Positions 47,005-55,460 of a stretch of 64,000 nt of DNA are shown here, one piece after another. Every line of letters begins with the position of its first letter. The first letter of the stretch is position 1. Origin of the DNA: Gemmatimonadota bacterium (GTDB taxonomy: Bacteria; Gemmatimonadota; Gemmatimonadetes; Gemmatimonadales; Gemmatimonadaceae); NCBI GenBank assembly GCA_028287305.1, contig JAQBPX010000028.1:62001-126000 (forward strand), given 5' to 3'. Under the pieces are notes generated by a model. The model ran no database searches. It had not been told where the DNA came from and worked only from the letters and a program-made list of their open reading frames with translations. A program made the translations under genes and the position numbers.

Positions 47005-47583
47005 ATGGACACCGGGCGACTCGAGGCATTCACCGACGGCGTGATCGCGATCCTGATCACGATCATGATCCTGGAGCTCAAGGTTCCGCATGAGCCCACG
47101 TGGAGTGCGCTTGGGCCCATGCTCCCCGTGTTCCTGACGTACGTGCTGAGCTTCATCTACCTCGGCATCTACTGGAGCAATCATCACCACATGCTGCAGG
47201 CCGCCGAGCGCGTGAACGGCGCCGTGCTCTGGGCGAACCTGCACCTGCTCTTCTGGCTCTCGCTCGTGCCGTTCGTCACGAGCTGGATGGGCGAGAATCA
47301 TTTCGCGCCCATTCCCACCGCGGCGTATGGCGCGGTGCTCTTCTGCGCCGCGATCGCCTACTACATCCTGCAGGGCGCGATCATCCGTGAGCAGGGTCCG
47401 GGCTCGACGCTCGAGCGCGCGGTGGGCGGTGACCTGAAGGGAAAGCTCTCGCCGATCCTGTACCTCGTGGGCATTGGGCTGGCGTTCGTGCGCCCGTGGC
47501 TCTCCGACCTGTTCTATGCGGCGGTGGCGCTCATGTGGCTGGTGCCCGATCGCCGCATCGAGACTCAGGTGGCGCGCGCGTAG
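47005..47583 (+). CDS. TMEM175/DUF1211 family potassium-channel-like protein
   Basis: A 192-residue membrane protein with six predicted helices. The N-terminal signature RLEAFTDGVIAILITIMILEL corresponds to the RxxxFSDGVxAI...LEL motif of TMEM175 channels; YWSNHHHMLQAAERVN follows TM3. Bacterial members form tetrameric potassium channels (established). The 3' end overlaps the opposing membrane-protein gene by 19 bp. Confidence 0.9.
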   Translation: MDTGRLEAFTDGVIAILITIMILELKVPHEPTWSALGPMLPVFLTYVLSFIYLGIYWSNHHHMLQAAERVNGAVLWANLHLLFWLSLVPFVTSWMGENHFAPIPTAAYGAVLFCAAIAYYILQGAIIREQGPGSTLERAVGGDLKGKLSPILYLVGIGLAFVRPWLSDLFYAAVALMWLVPDRRIETQVARA

Positions 47584-47918
47584 CGTTCCTTCTGGGCGGC
47601 CATGAACGCGCGCACCTCGGGCGCCTTCACCAGGATCACGAACGCGAGCACCTGCACGCCGCCGGCGATCGCGAAGACCACGCGATCGATCCAGTCGAGT
47701 CCCTTCATGGCGAAGGCGATCACGAGGATGGCGGCGCCGGCGAACACCGTGAAGAGCCCGAGCGCCCAGAGTGCGCGACGACTGCCGCGCCACACGAGCA
47801 CGCAGCAGAGGGCGATGACGGCCAGGCGTCCCCACGTCGCCACTGGATTCGAGCCGGCGGAGCCCGCGGCCAGCCACGTGACCACGGCGGAGACCCAGAA
47901 GATTCGCCAGAGGTTCAC
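47565..47918 (-). CDS. Hypothetical four-helix membrane protein
   Basis: A 117-residue protein with about four hydrophobic segments (VSAVVTWLAAG, LAVIALCCVLVW, ALGLFTVFAGAAILVIAF, VFAIAGGVQVLAFVILV). The GTG at 47918 puts TM1 near the N-terminus. A TTG at 47972, two bases after the preceding stop, would add 18 charged residues; the same stop-CG-TTG layout occurs at 49058, so it is a real alternative. No family recognised. Confidence 0.6.
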   Translation of the reverse strand: MNLWRIFWVSAVVTWLAAGSAGSNPVATWGRLAVIALCCVLVWRGSRRALWALGLFTVFAGAAILVIAFAMKGLDWIDRVVFAIAGGVQVLAFVILVKAPEVRAFMAAQKERYARAT

Positions 47919-47974
47919 GCGAACGAGCGATCGCCCCTCACGCAGCTCGAGCTCGTCCCCGGGGTCGGGCAACG

Positions 47975-48226
47975 TCAGCCGGCGGAGCTCCCCGACATCA
48001 CCGTGGGGTCGCCCTCGATGAGCGAGAGCATGAACTCGCAGGCCGCCGACTCGTCGGGGAACATCCGCTCGCGCGTGGGCATGTCGCCGAGCGTCGAGTA
48101 GACGATCCATCCGTACGTCTCCTTCGATAGCACGTAGCGACTGGTCGAGGGTGAGGCGGAGAAGGAGTACGCATCGGCGCGCACTCCCCGCTCGGCGAGC
48201 TTCGCTTTGAGGTCAGCAATGGTCAC
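47975..48226 (-). CDS. Small hypothetical protein
   Basis: An 83-residue soluble protein: TIADLKAKLAERGVRADAYSFSA, then ETYGWIVYSTLGDMPTRERMFPDESAACEFMLSLI. The layout resembles small immunity-like or TsiV-type proteins but no firm match. The GTG start at 48226 has TAATCT six bases upstream. Confidence 0.6.
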   Translation of the reverse strand: MTIADLKAKLAERGVRADAYSFSASPSTSRYVLSKETYGWIVYSTLGDMPTRERMFPDESAACEFMLSLIEGDPTVMSGSSAG

Positions 48227-48232
48227 GCGAAT

Positions 48233-48238
48233 AGATTA
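48233..48238 (-). promoter_or_regulatory. -10 box before 47975-48226 gene
   Basis: TAATCT, six bases (ATTCGC), then GTG at 48226. Confidence 0.45.
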
Positions 48239-48314
48239 GCATGGGAACGCTGCGCTGTACAACCGTCAGCGTGCGATTCATGCAGCAGTCAGGATTGCCG
48301 ACGACCGCACCGTG

Positions 48315-48320
48315 TAGCTT
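48315..48320 (+). promoter_or_regulatory. -10 box before CPXCG gene
   Basis: TAGCTT, seven bases, then the ATG at 48328. It favours this start over the in-frame ATG at 48241. Confidence 0.45.
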
Positions 48321-48327
48321 GCCTCGA

Positions 48328-48561
48328 ATGGAATACGACAGCGAAGAAGAGTTCGACCTCGGAGACGGCACCGCGGAGACGGAAGCCTGCGTGCGCTGCC
48401 CGTACTGCGGCGAGTCCGTGGAGATCGCGCTCGACCCCGGGAGCGGGGAGCAGCAGGAGTACGTGGAGGACTGCGAGGTCTGCTGCCAGCCGTGGCGCGT
48501 CAGCCTGTGCTACGACGCGGAGGGAAGGGCTGAGGTGAGCGTGTCGATCCTGGACGAGTGA
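48328..48561 (+). CDS. CPXCG-motif cysteine-rich protein
   Basis: A 77-residue probable zinc-binding protein: CVRCPYCGESVEIALD and YVEDCEVCCQPWRVSLCYD match the CPXCG family, whose members are usually 60-75 residues. The acidic N-terminus (EYDSEEEFDLGDG) is typical. Function unknown; a one-zinc ribbon is likely. Confidence 0.85.
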   Translation: MEYDSEEEFDLGDGTAETEACVRCPYCGESVEIALDPGSGEQQEYVEDCEVCCQPWRVSLCYDAEGRAEVSVSILDE

Positions 48562-48565
48562 CAGC

Positions 48566-48598
48566 GAACGACAGGTCCCTCGCTGCGCTCAGGACGAC
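48566..48598. repeat. Short interspersed repeat, copy 2
   Basis: A near-copy of the 33-bp repeat at 6387-6419, here with CGAACGACAGGTCCCTCG at its left end. It stands between the stops of two convergent genes. Confidence 0.7.
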
Positions 48599-48605
48599 AA
48601 CCTGC

Positions 48606-49058
48606 TCATTCGTCCGGCTGTGACTTCCGCTCGCGCTCGCTGAAGAGGCGCGCGGCGGGCGCCGTGCGCAGGGCGTGCGAGTACGAGCTCACAGTGGGCT
48701 CGGCCACGAGTCCATCGCCGCGCAGCAGCACGGCCTGTGCGCTCTTCGCGAAGCCGAGCAGGCCGGCGCTGAAGGTGGCGTCCAGCCGGCGCACGTCCAC
48801 GCGGGCGATTACCTGCGCGACACGCCCCTCCTTCGCCACCACCTCGATGCGGTTGCCCTCGAGGGTGCCCCACGTCTCGCGCTCGGCGCTCGAGTCCGGT
48901 CCGGCGGACAGCACGGCGCCCAGGCGGGCACGGTAGTCGGCCGGCAGCGCACCGCCCGTCCACCAGTCGGTGGTGCGCACGGTCTCGTCGGTCAGCGCGC
49001 GCGGCTGCTGCATGGCGCGATGCGGCACGAGGAAGAACTCGACCTGCCAGGGCGCCAA
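48606..49058 (-). CDS. Hypothetical protein (TTG start)
   Basis: A 150-residue soluble protein. APWQVEFFLVPHRAM begins right after a TTG that lies two bases behind the stop of the upstream zinc-ribbon gene; longer in-frame sequence is that gene in another frame. RIEVVAKEGRVAQVIARVDVRRLD and LLGFAKSAQAVLLRGDG suggest an alternating strand/helix fold. Unknown family. Confidence 0.65.
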   Translation of the reverse strand: MAPWQVEFFLVPHRAMQQPRALTDETVRTTDWWTGGALPADYRARLGAVLSAGPDSSAERETWGTLEGNRIEVVAKEGRVAQVIARVDVRRLDATFSAGLLGFAKSAQAVLLRGDGLVAEPTVSSYSHALRTAPAARLFSERERKSQPDE

Positions 49059-49060
49059 CG

Positions 49061-49255
49061 CTATTCCTCGGTGAGGCCCGGGCGCGTGGCGCGAATCTCG
49101 GCGCGCTCCCGGAAGGAGATGGTCTTGCCGCACTGCGTGCAGATGTAGTTCCCGGTGCGCTCGCCGGCCGCGTCGTATTCCTTGGCGAACGCGGGGTGGT
49201 CGCAGGGCTTGTCGCCCCACGAGTCGCGCAGCTCCTCGGCCTTCTTCTGTTTCAT
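49061..49255 (-). CDS. Small zinc-ribbon-like protein
   Basis: A 64-residue protein: KPCDHPAFAKEYD, then NYICTQCGKTISFRERAE. One Cys-x-His and one Cys-x-x-Cys pair could bind one zinc ion. The ATG at 49255 gives a basic start (MKQKKAEELRDSWGDK). Probably co-expressed with the following gene. Confidence 0.7.
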   Translation of the reverse strand: MKQKKAEELRDSWGDKPCDHPAFAKEYDAAGERTGNYICTQCGKTISFRERAEIRATRPGLTEE

Positions 49256-49293
49256 GGCGTCCTGTTCCGTACGGTGTCCCGAAAGCTAGCCAG

Positions 49294-49827
49294 TCAGGGC
49301 TTCGGGACCGCAATCCACCCGGGGCCGTCGGCGGGCGGATCGAGCCTGCGGCAGCTCCAGAGCTTCGCGCGCGATCGGTAATCGCAGACGGTCGGCTTCT
49401 GTCCGCCGTACCGGAACGAGAGCATGTACGCGTCGCCCTGCACGCGATACTCGAGCGGGTGGAAGTACGGGTCATCCTCCACGCGCGGTATCGACCAGAT
49501 GTCGTGCCCCACGATCTCGCGCAGCGAGGGCGGATAGTGCTTCTCTCGCGCGTGGTACTTGCCGAGTGCGTAGATCATCGGTCGCGCGAGCTCGAAGTCC
49601 CGCTCCGCGAACGGCCCGCCGCCTGCATCAGGCCCGCTGCAGATGGTAAGCATCAGGACGGTGAGCGCGAGCAGGCCGCCAGCCAGGCAGCCGATGGACT
49701 GCGCGGAATTCGTGCGCTCCATCCCGCCCCTTCCGAATAGCCGGAGCGAGACCTTCGGCCCCGCCCATGCGACGAGCGCGCACGCAATGAGGAAGCCGAG
49801 AAGCTTGCCCACCGCGTACGCGCTCAT
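49294..49827 (-). CDS. Hypothetical membrane-anchored protein
   Basis: A 177-residue protein with two N-terminal hydrophobic helices (residues 5-24 and about 46-62) and a C-terminal soluble part (FELARPMIYALGKYHAREKHYPPSLREIVGHD) that looks like the pilin-like/secretin-associated soluble domains of type II secretion-like proteins, without the Gly-Phe leader. Good Shine-Dalgarno (AGGAA). It follows the tricorn gene by 12 bp and is probably co-transcribed with it. Confidence 0.6.
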   Translation of the reverse strand: MSAYAVGKLLGFLIACALVAWAGPKVSLRLFGRGGMERTNSAQSIGCLAGGLLALTVLMLTICSGPDAGGGPFAERDFELARPMIYALGKYHAREKHYPPSLREIVGHDIWSIPRVEDDPYFHPLEYRVQGDAYMLSFRYGGQKPTVCDYRSRAKLWSCRRLDPPADGPGWIAVPKP

Positions 49828-49839
49828 GCTGTTCCTTCC

Positions 49840-52800
49840 CTACTTCATCGGCGGGTCAGTGCGCGGCCTCACCTTGTCGGCGGGGCGCGTGGGAATCACG
49901 TGCCGCTTGGTGGCCATCTGCTTCATGACCTCCTGCACGGCGCGCTCGAGCTGGTTGTCCTTGCCCGCGAGCACGGACGCGGCGTCGTTCTCGACTTCGA
50001 TGTCGGGATCCACGCCGTGTCCCTCGATGATCCACTGTCCATCGGCGCTGGCGAGCGCCGACGTGGGCACGTTGACGTTGCCTCCATCGATCAGCGGCAC
50101 GCCACCGTTGATGCCCACCACGCCGCCCCACGAACGCTTGCCGATGAGCGGCCCGAGCTTCGCCTGGCGGAACATGTAGGGGAAGATGTCGCCGTCGCTC
50201 GATGAGTACTCATCGAGGATCGCCGCCATCGGCCCCACGAAGACGTTGTCGGGATAGGTGCCTGGCAGGTCGCTGGTGCGCGCGTAGTTCACGCCGAGCA
50301 GTTCGCGACGCAGGCGCTCGATCACCATGCGGGAGATGTTGCCGCCACCATTGGCGCGGACGTCGACGACCAGGCCTTCCTTATTCATCTGCGGGTAATA
50401 CCACTTGATGAACTCGCGCAGGCCGCCCGCGCCCATGTCGGGAATGTGGATGTATCCCACCTTCCCGCCGGTGAGCTGCGACACGCGCCGCTGGTTCGCG
50501 AGCACCATGTCCAGGTAGCCGAGGTCATTCTCGGTGGTCACCGGACGGTAGCTCACGTCGTGCGAGCCGCCCCCCTGCGCCGAGGTCGCGAGCGTGAGCG
50601 TCACGGGACGGTCGGACTTGCCGCGCAGCATGCGATACGGATCGTCGCCGGCTTGCAGCGGCTCGCCGTCGATGGCCATGACGTACTCGCCCACCTTCGC
50701 GTTCACGCCGAGCTCGGTGAGCGGCGAACGGTAGATCGCCTCCTCGTTCTGCCCCTCGTAGATCTTCGAGATGCGGTAGTGACCGGCGGCGGAGTCGAGC
50801 GAGAACTGCGCACCGGCCAGCGCGACCGGCGTGCGCGTCGCCTGCTGCCAGTCACCGCCCGCGATGTAGGCGTGCTGCACGCTCAGCTCCGAGATCATTT
50901 CCTGGATCACGTAGTTGAGGTCGGACCGATGGTCCACGAATGCGACGAGCGGCTTGTACTGGTCGTGCAGCGCCTGCCAGTCGTAACCGTGCATGTTCTT
51001 CGCGTAGAAGTAGTCGCGATAGCGGCGCCACACTTCCTCGAAGATCTGGTTCCATTCGGCGCGCGGGTCGCGGTCCACCTGCAGGCCGTCGATCGCCACG
51101 GCCTTGCGGCTGGCGGCGGCGTTCGGTCCCACGTCATACACGCCGAAGCCACCGGAGCCGACCAGCACCTTCTTGCGATCGCGCGAGAAGGCGTAGCCGC
51201 CCGCGTTGTCGAGGAGCAGTGTGGTCTTGCGGTCCTTGAGCGAGTAGCTGTTGAGCACCGGGCGGCGCTCGGGCTGCCGCGAGTAGTACGGCGCGCCCGT
51301 CACCTGGTAGATGAGGGCGCCCTTCGTGGCGACCAGGTCGCCGATGTTCTCGGACTCGATGGGCACGCGGGCCACGCGCGACTCGATCCCGTCGAAGTCG
51401 ATGCGGACTTCGCGGCTCGATGCCGCGATCGCGTCGGGACCACCGCTCGGCGCCGGAGTTGCCGGCGCTGCAGCGCCGGGGGCAGGCGTCGCCGGATTCT
51501 GCGGCCGGCGCGCCGCCATGGTGTCCACCGTGACCTCGTCGTTCTCCATCGGGAAGGGGTTCTTCACGTCCCTGCGCAGGGCGAGGGCGAAGATTCCTGT
51601 CTGGCGCACGGTGGCGTAGTTGAACTCGTCCTGCGAGAGCTGCGGCTGGTAGTCGCGGTTGCTCAGGTAGAAGAGGTAGTTGCCGTCCGGGTCCCACGAG
51701 GGAGTGAACTCGTTGAAGCCGACGGTGGTGACTCGATGCGCCTTCGCATCACTCGCCTGCCACACGTAGATGGACGAGGTGCGCTTGTCCTCGACGTCGG
51801 TCTGGCTCCAGGCGAGCGAGTTGCCCGTGGGGGACCAGGTGTAGTCGGTGATGCGGCCGGAGAGCTCGTCGGCGATTTCGCTGACGTTGCGATCCGCCAC
51901 GCGCAGCACGTACAGCTTGCCGTCCTTGTCGCTGAAGGCGATGCGGGAATTGTCCGCGCTCCACTGCGGGTTGAAGCGCTGCGCCTTGCCGCCGGTCGTG
52001 AGCTGCACGGGCTTCGAGGAGCCGTCCTGCGCCACCGTCCAGACCTCTTCCTCGCCGCTGGCGTCGGAGATGTAAGCGATGCGCGAGCCGTCGGGCGACC
52101 AGTCGGGCGAGCGATCGTGCGCGCCGCTCGAGTGGGTGAGGTTGCGCGTGTAGCCGTGCTCGATGGGCACCGTGAAGATGTCGCCGCGTGCGGCGAACAC
52201 TGCGCGCTCGCCCTTGGGGCTGAGGCTGGCCGCTTCTATCTGGCCAGCAGCCGAGACGCGTGATGGGCGCGTGGTGACGTTGTCGTCGGTGGCGGTCACG
52301 TGGATCGCCGAGACCTGTCCGCTCTTCGTGTCGAGCACCGAGAGCTCGCCGCCGAACTCGTAGATGATCCGGCCGGTGGCGACGTCTGCGCTGGGCCAGC
52401 GCACGTCCCACGTGGTGCTCTTCGTGAGCTGCGCGATCGCGCCGGTGGCGACGTCGTACGAATACAGGTTGAAGGTGCCGTCGCGATCGGAGTTGTAGTA
52501 GATCTTGTTGCCGATCCACATCGCGTCGCGCTCGGCGCGCGGGCCCTTGCTGATGGTGCGGGCGGAGTTCTTCGAGAAGTCGAAGATCGCCAGGTAGTTG
52601 GCGAAGCCGCCGCTGTAGCGCTTCTCGGGGCGGAAGTCGCGGAAGACCTTCGAGTAGACGATCTGCCTGCCGTCGGGCGAGTAGGCACCGGAGCCGGCGA
52701 GGGGCATCGGCAGCGCTACCGCGGAACCGCCCTGCGGGCTCACCGTGTAGAGCTTCGTCTGGCCCAGTGTCCAGGAGCCGCGCGTGCCGCGGAAGAGGAT

Positions 52801-53193
52801 GCGCGAGCCGTCCCTGGTCCAGCCGTAGACCTGGTTGTCGTAGCCCCAGCGCTCGGCGCGCGGGCCGCCAGAGGGATACCAGGTGAGCTGCTTCGGGGCG
52901 CCGCCGGTCGAGGGGACCACGTAGACCTGCTCGTCGCCGTCGTACTGGCCGGTGAAGGCGATCCAGCGGCCGTCGGGCGAGAACTTGGCGAAGACCTCGA
53001 TGCCGGGGTGCGACGTGATGCGGGTCGCGGTGCCTCCCGTCGCCGGGGCGGTCCAGATGTCGCCGCCGTGCGAGAAGGTGATGCGATCGCCGTGGATGTC
53101 GGGAAAGCGGAGGAGCTTGGTCTGTGCGGAAGCGGTGCCTGTGGCCAGGAGAACCAGAGCCGCGGCGCGCGCGAGCATGAGTCGTGTAGGCAT
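49840..53193 (-). CDS. Exported tricorn-like S41 protease
   Basis: A 1117-residue protein: signal peptide (residues 1-23), a beta-propeller built of PD40/WD40-like repeats (about 30-560, e.g. SPDGRWIAFTGQYDG, SPDWSPDGSRIAYISD), a Pro/Ala linker, then the tricorn core, PDZ domain and S41 catalytic region. Catalytic His774 lies in LSVQHAYIAGGD and Ser999-Asp1000 in DEYSSSDGDIFPY. Tricorn proteases cut peptides of intermediate size; here it is exported, so it works in the periplasm or outside. The ATG at 53193 is preceded by CATCTT at four bases. Confidence 0.93.
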   Translation of the reverse strand: MPTRLMLARAAALVLLATGTASAQTKLLRFPDIHGDRITFSHGGDIWTAPATGGTATRITSHPGIEVFAKFSPDGRWIAFTGQYDGDEQVYVVPSTGGAPKQLTWYPSGGPRAERWGYDNQVYGWTRDGSRILFRGTRGSWTLGQTKLYTVSPQGGSAVALPMPLAGSGAYSPDGRQIVYSKVFRDFRPEKRYSGGFANYLAIFDFSKNSARTISKGPRAERDAMWIGNKIYYNSDRDGTFNLYSYDVATGAIAQLTKSTTWDVRWPSADVATGRIIYEFGGELSVLDTKSGQVSAIHVTATDDNVTTRPSRVSAAGQIEAASLSPKGERAVFAARGDIFTVPIEHGYTRNLTHSSGAHDRSPDWSPDGSRIAYISDASGEEEVWTVAQDGSSKPVQLTTGGKAQRFNPQWSADNSRIAFSDKDGKLYVLRVADRNVSEIADELSGRITDYTWSPTGNSLAWSQTDVEDKRTSSIYVWQASDAKAHRVTTVGFNEFTPSWDPDGNYLFYLSNRDYQPQLSQDEFNYATVRQTGIFALALRRDVKNPFPMENDEVTVDTMAARRPQNPATPAPGAAAPATPAPSGGPDAIAASSREVRIDFDGIESRVARVPIESENIGDLVATKGALIYQVTGAPYYSRQPERRPVLNSYSLKDRKTTLLLDNAGGYAFSRDRKKVLVGSGGFGVYDVGPNAAASRKAVAIDGLQVDRDPRAEWNQIFEEVWRRYRDYFYAKNMHGYDWQALHDQYKPLVAFVDHRSDLNYVIQEMISELSVQHAYIAGGDWQQATRTPVALAGAQFSLDSAAGHYRISKIYEGQNEEAIYRSPLTELGVNAKVGEYVMAIDGEPLQAGDDPYRMLRGKSDRPVTLTLATSAQGGGSHDVSYRPVTTENDLGYLDMVLANQRRVSQLTGGKVGYIHIPDMGAGGLREFIKWYYPQMNKEGLVVDVRANGGGNISRMVIERLRRELLGVNYARTSDLPGTYPDNVFVGPMAAILDEYSSSDGDIFPYMFRQAKLGPLIGKRSWGGVVGINGGVPLIDGGNVNVPTSALASADGQWIIEGHGVDPDIEVENDAASVLAGKDNQLERAVQEVMKQMATKRHVIPTRPADKVRPRTDPPMK

Positions 53194-53300
53194 GCGTAAG
53201 ATGTGGCGCCGAACGGGGCACCCGCGCAAGAACCCGACGATGTCCGAACAATTTCCGGATGTGCGGGGAACCGAAAGCGACGCCGGGCGATAGGAGACAG

Positions 53301-53924
53301 GTGAACGAGGGATCCGCGGTGCTGCTTTCGGTGAACGTTGGCGGCATTCGGCAGGTCGAATGGCGCGGCCGCCTGATTTCGACCGGTATCTGGAAGACCA
53401 CGGTCGGCGACGCGCCGATGGCAGTTCGAGGTGTCAACCTCCAGGCAGACGACCAGGCAGACCGCATCGTCCACGGTGGTCCCGACAAGGCGGTGTATGC
53501 GTATGCGGCCGAGGACTACCTGCACTGGCACGAGGTGCAGGGCGTCGCGACCGCGCCTGGCCTCTTCGGCGAGAACCTGACGACGAGCGGCGTCTCGCTC
53601 ACGCACGCGGTGGTGGGTGAGCGCTGGCGGGTGGGAAGCGCGCTGCTGGAGGTAGCCCAGCCGCGACTGCCATGCTTCAAGCTCGGCGTTCGAATGAATG
53701 ACGCGGGATTTCCCAGGCGCTTCATGCAGGTCGGCCTGCCGGGCGCCTACCTGCGGATCATCGAGGAAGGAGTGCTGCGACGCGGTGACGCCATCGACGT
53801 CATCGAGCGGCCGGCACACGGCATCACTCTCAGGAACATGATGGAGGCGGTGCACGATCCAGCTCGAGCGCCGCTCCTGCGGATGCTCCCGAGACTGCCG
53901 GAATGGTGGCGGCAGTTCGCGTAG
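53301..53924 (+). CDS. MOSC domain protein (YiiM-like)
   Basis: A 207-residue MOSC protein of the YiiM type. HGGPDKAVYAYAAEDY, GLFGENLTTSG and the conserved Cys125 in QPRLPCFKLGV are all present. MOSC proteins bind the molybdenum cofactor; YiiM reduces N-hydroxylated compounds (established for E. coli). The GTG at 53301 follows AGGAG by five bases, a clear ribosome-binding site. Divergent from the tricorn gene and convergent with the second M24 peptidase. Confidence 0.92.
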   Translation: MNEGSAVLLSVNVGGIRQVEWRGRLISTGIWKTTVGDAPMAVRGVNLQADDQADRIVHGGPDKAVYAYAAEDYLHWHEVQGVATAPGLFGENLTTSGVSLTHAVVGERWRVGSALLEVAQPRLPCFKLGVRMNDAGFPRRFMQVGLPGAYLRIIEEGVLRRGDAIDVIERPAHGITLRNMMEAVHDPARAPLLRMLPRLPEWWRQFA

Positions 53925-53940
53925 GCGGCGCAGCCGGCCG

Positions 53941-55413
53941 CTACATCCTGAGCGATCCGCAGCTTCCGCCTCCCGGCAATTCCGGCTTGCGCTGCTTCAT
54001 CATGGCCTCGACGTCGGCGATCTCGCGCGGGGCGCCCTTCGAGAGCCAGTCCACGCCCGTGGCGGTCACCGCGTAGTCGTCCTCGATGCGAACGCCGATG
54101 CCCATGTACTTCGCGAGCGCGGGCGCGAGCTTCGCCTTCATCGCGCGATTCTTCGGCGTGTCGGGGAGCGACGCGAAGAACGCGCTGTCCACGTAGATGC
54201 CAGGCTCCACGGTGGTCACGTCGCCCACTGCGAACCGGCCGGTGTAGTAGTACTGCGCGGGGTCGTGGACCTCGAGGCCGATGCCATGGCCTCCATAGCC
54301 GTGCGGCAGGTAGAGGCCCGCCTGCGAGCAGTCGCGCCGGTCGCAGGTCATGCCCTCGGGAGGATCGAAGGTGGCCGTCGCACTTTCCATGAGGCCGAGC
54401 GCGATGAGGCCCTTCGTGGCCACCGCGCGACCGGAGTCGCTCGCCACCGATTCGGCGACGCCAGGCTTTACCTGCCGCACGTACGCGGCCTGCGCGTCGA
54501 GCACGATCTGGTAGATGTCGCGCTGTGGCTTGCTGAAGGTGCCGTTCACGGGCACGGTGCGCGTGACGTCGGCGGAGTAGTGGTCGAACGACGTGGCGGC
54601 GTCGATCAGCAGGAGCTCGCCGGCGCGCATCACGCGATTGTCGTCCATGTAGTGCAGCGTGGTGGCGTTCGGGCCGGAGCCCACGATGCTGCCGTAGGCG
54701 GGGCGGTCTCCGCCGAAGCGACGGAAGGTGCCGTCGAGCAGCGCCTGGATCTCGTTCTCGCCGCACTGCGGGGCAACGGCCTTCATGGCTTCGACGTGCG
54801 CGCGAACCGATATCTGCGCAGCCTTGCGGAGCAGCTCGATCTCGGCGGGCGACTTGTTCGCGCGCATCGCGTCCACGCGCGCGCCGAGCGAGCGGGGCTT
54901 GAGCCCCTGCCGGGCGAGCTCCTGCGCCAGGCGGCTGCCGCGCGTGAGTGAATCCTCGGCGGCGTAGTCGCTCGCCTGGATGTCGGGGACGGAATAGAAG
55001 GGGAGCTTGGTGGCGGCGAGTGAGTCGAGGGTGGCGCGAAGCTGCGAGATGTCGCGCCCGGGAATTCCGTACTTGCGGTTGAAGTCGGCGACCGAGGTGC
55101 GGGCGCCGTTCCATCGCTGCTCGAGCGCGTTGCGTGTGGGCGCGAACAGCACGGTGGCAGTCTTGCCACCCTGCTTGGTTATAAGGAGCACCCCATCGGT
55201 CTCGCCGAAGCCGGTGAGGTACTGGAACGCCGGCAGCTGGAATGGATTGGGCCAGTAGTTCACCGGCTCCACCACGCCATAGGCCACGACGACGCCCGAG
55301 TCGATCGACGCCAGCAATGCGTTGCGGCGGGCCGCGTAGTCGATCGAGGGCGCCTGCGCCGAGAGGAGGGCTGGGAGGGCGAGGGCGACGAGGGCTACGA
55401 TGCGCTTGGTCAT
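53941..55413 (-). CDS. Exported M24 family Xaa-Pro aminopeptidase-like protein, paralogue 2
   Basis: A 490-residue paralogue of the protein at 16951-18411. Signal peptide MTKRIVALVALALPALLSAQ. Metal ligands: Asp271, Asp282 (ADVTRTV), His376 in HGYGGHGIGLEVHD (one residue longer than the paralogue), Glu403 (VEPGIYV) and Glu in VRIEDDY. A Cys pair (MTCDRRDCSQ) sits before the His loop, like the paralogue's ECAPQRQCRQ. CAGCTT lies six bases before the ATG. Confidence 0.92.
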   Translation of the reverse strand: MTKRIVALVALALPALLSAQAPSIDYAARRNALLASIDSGVVVAYGVVEPVNYWPNPFQLPAFQYLTGFGETDGVLLITKQGGKTATVLFAPTRNALEQRWNGARTSVADFNRKYGIPGRDISQLRATLDSLAATKLPFYSVPDIQASDYAAEDSLTRGSRLAQELARQGLKPRSLGARVDAMRANKSPAEIELLRKAAQISVRAHVEAMKAVAPQCGENEIQALLDGTFRRFGGDRPAYGSIVGSGPNATTLHYMDDNRVMRAGELLLIDAATSFDHYSADVTRTVPVNGTFSKPQRDIYQIVLDAQAAYVRQVKPGVAESVASDSGRAVATKGLIALGLMESATATFDPPEGMTCDRRDCSQAGLYLPHGYGGHGIGLEVHDPAQYYYTGRFAVGDVTTVEPGIYVDSAFFASLPDTPKNRAMKAKLAPALAKYMGIGVRIEDDYAVTATGVDWLSKGAPREIADVEAMMKQRKPELPGGGSCGSLRM

Positions 55414-55460
55414 GCATCGAAGCTGGCAGCGCCCGGCGCGTTCCGCGACCCTCGTGGTTG

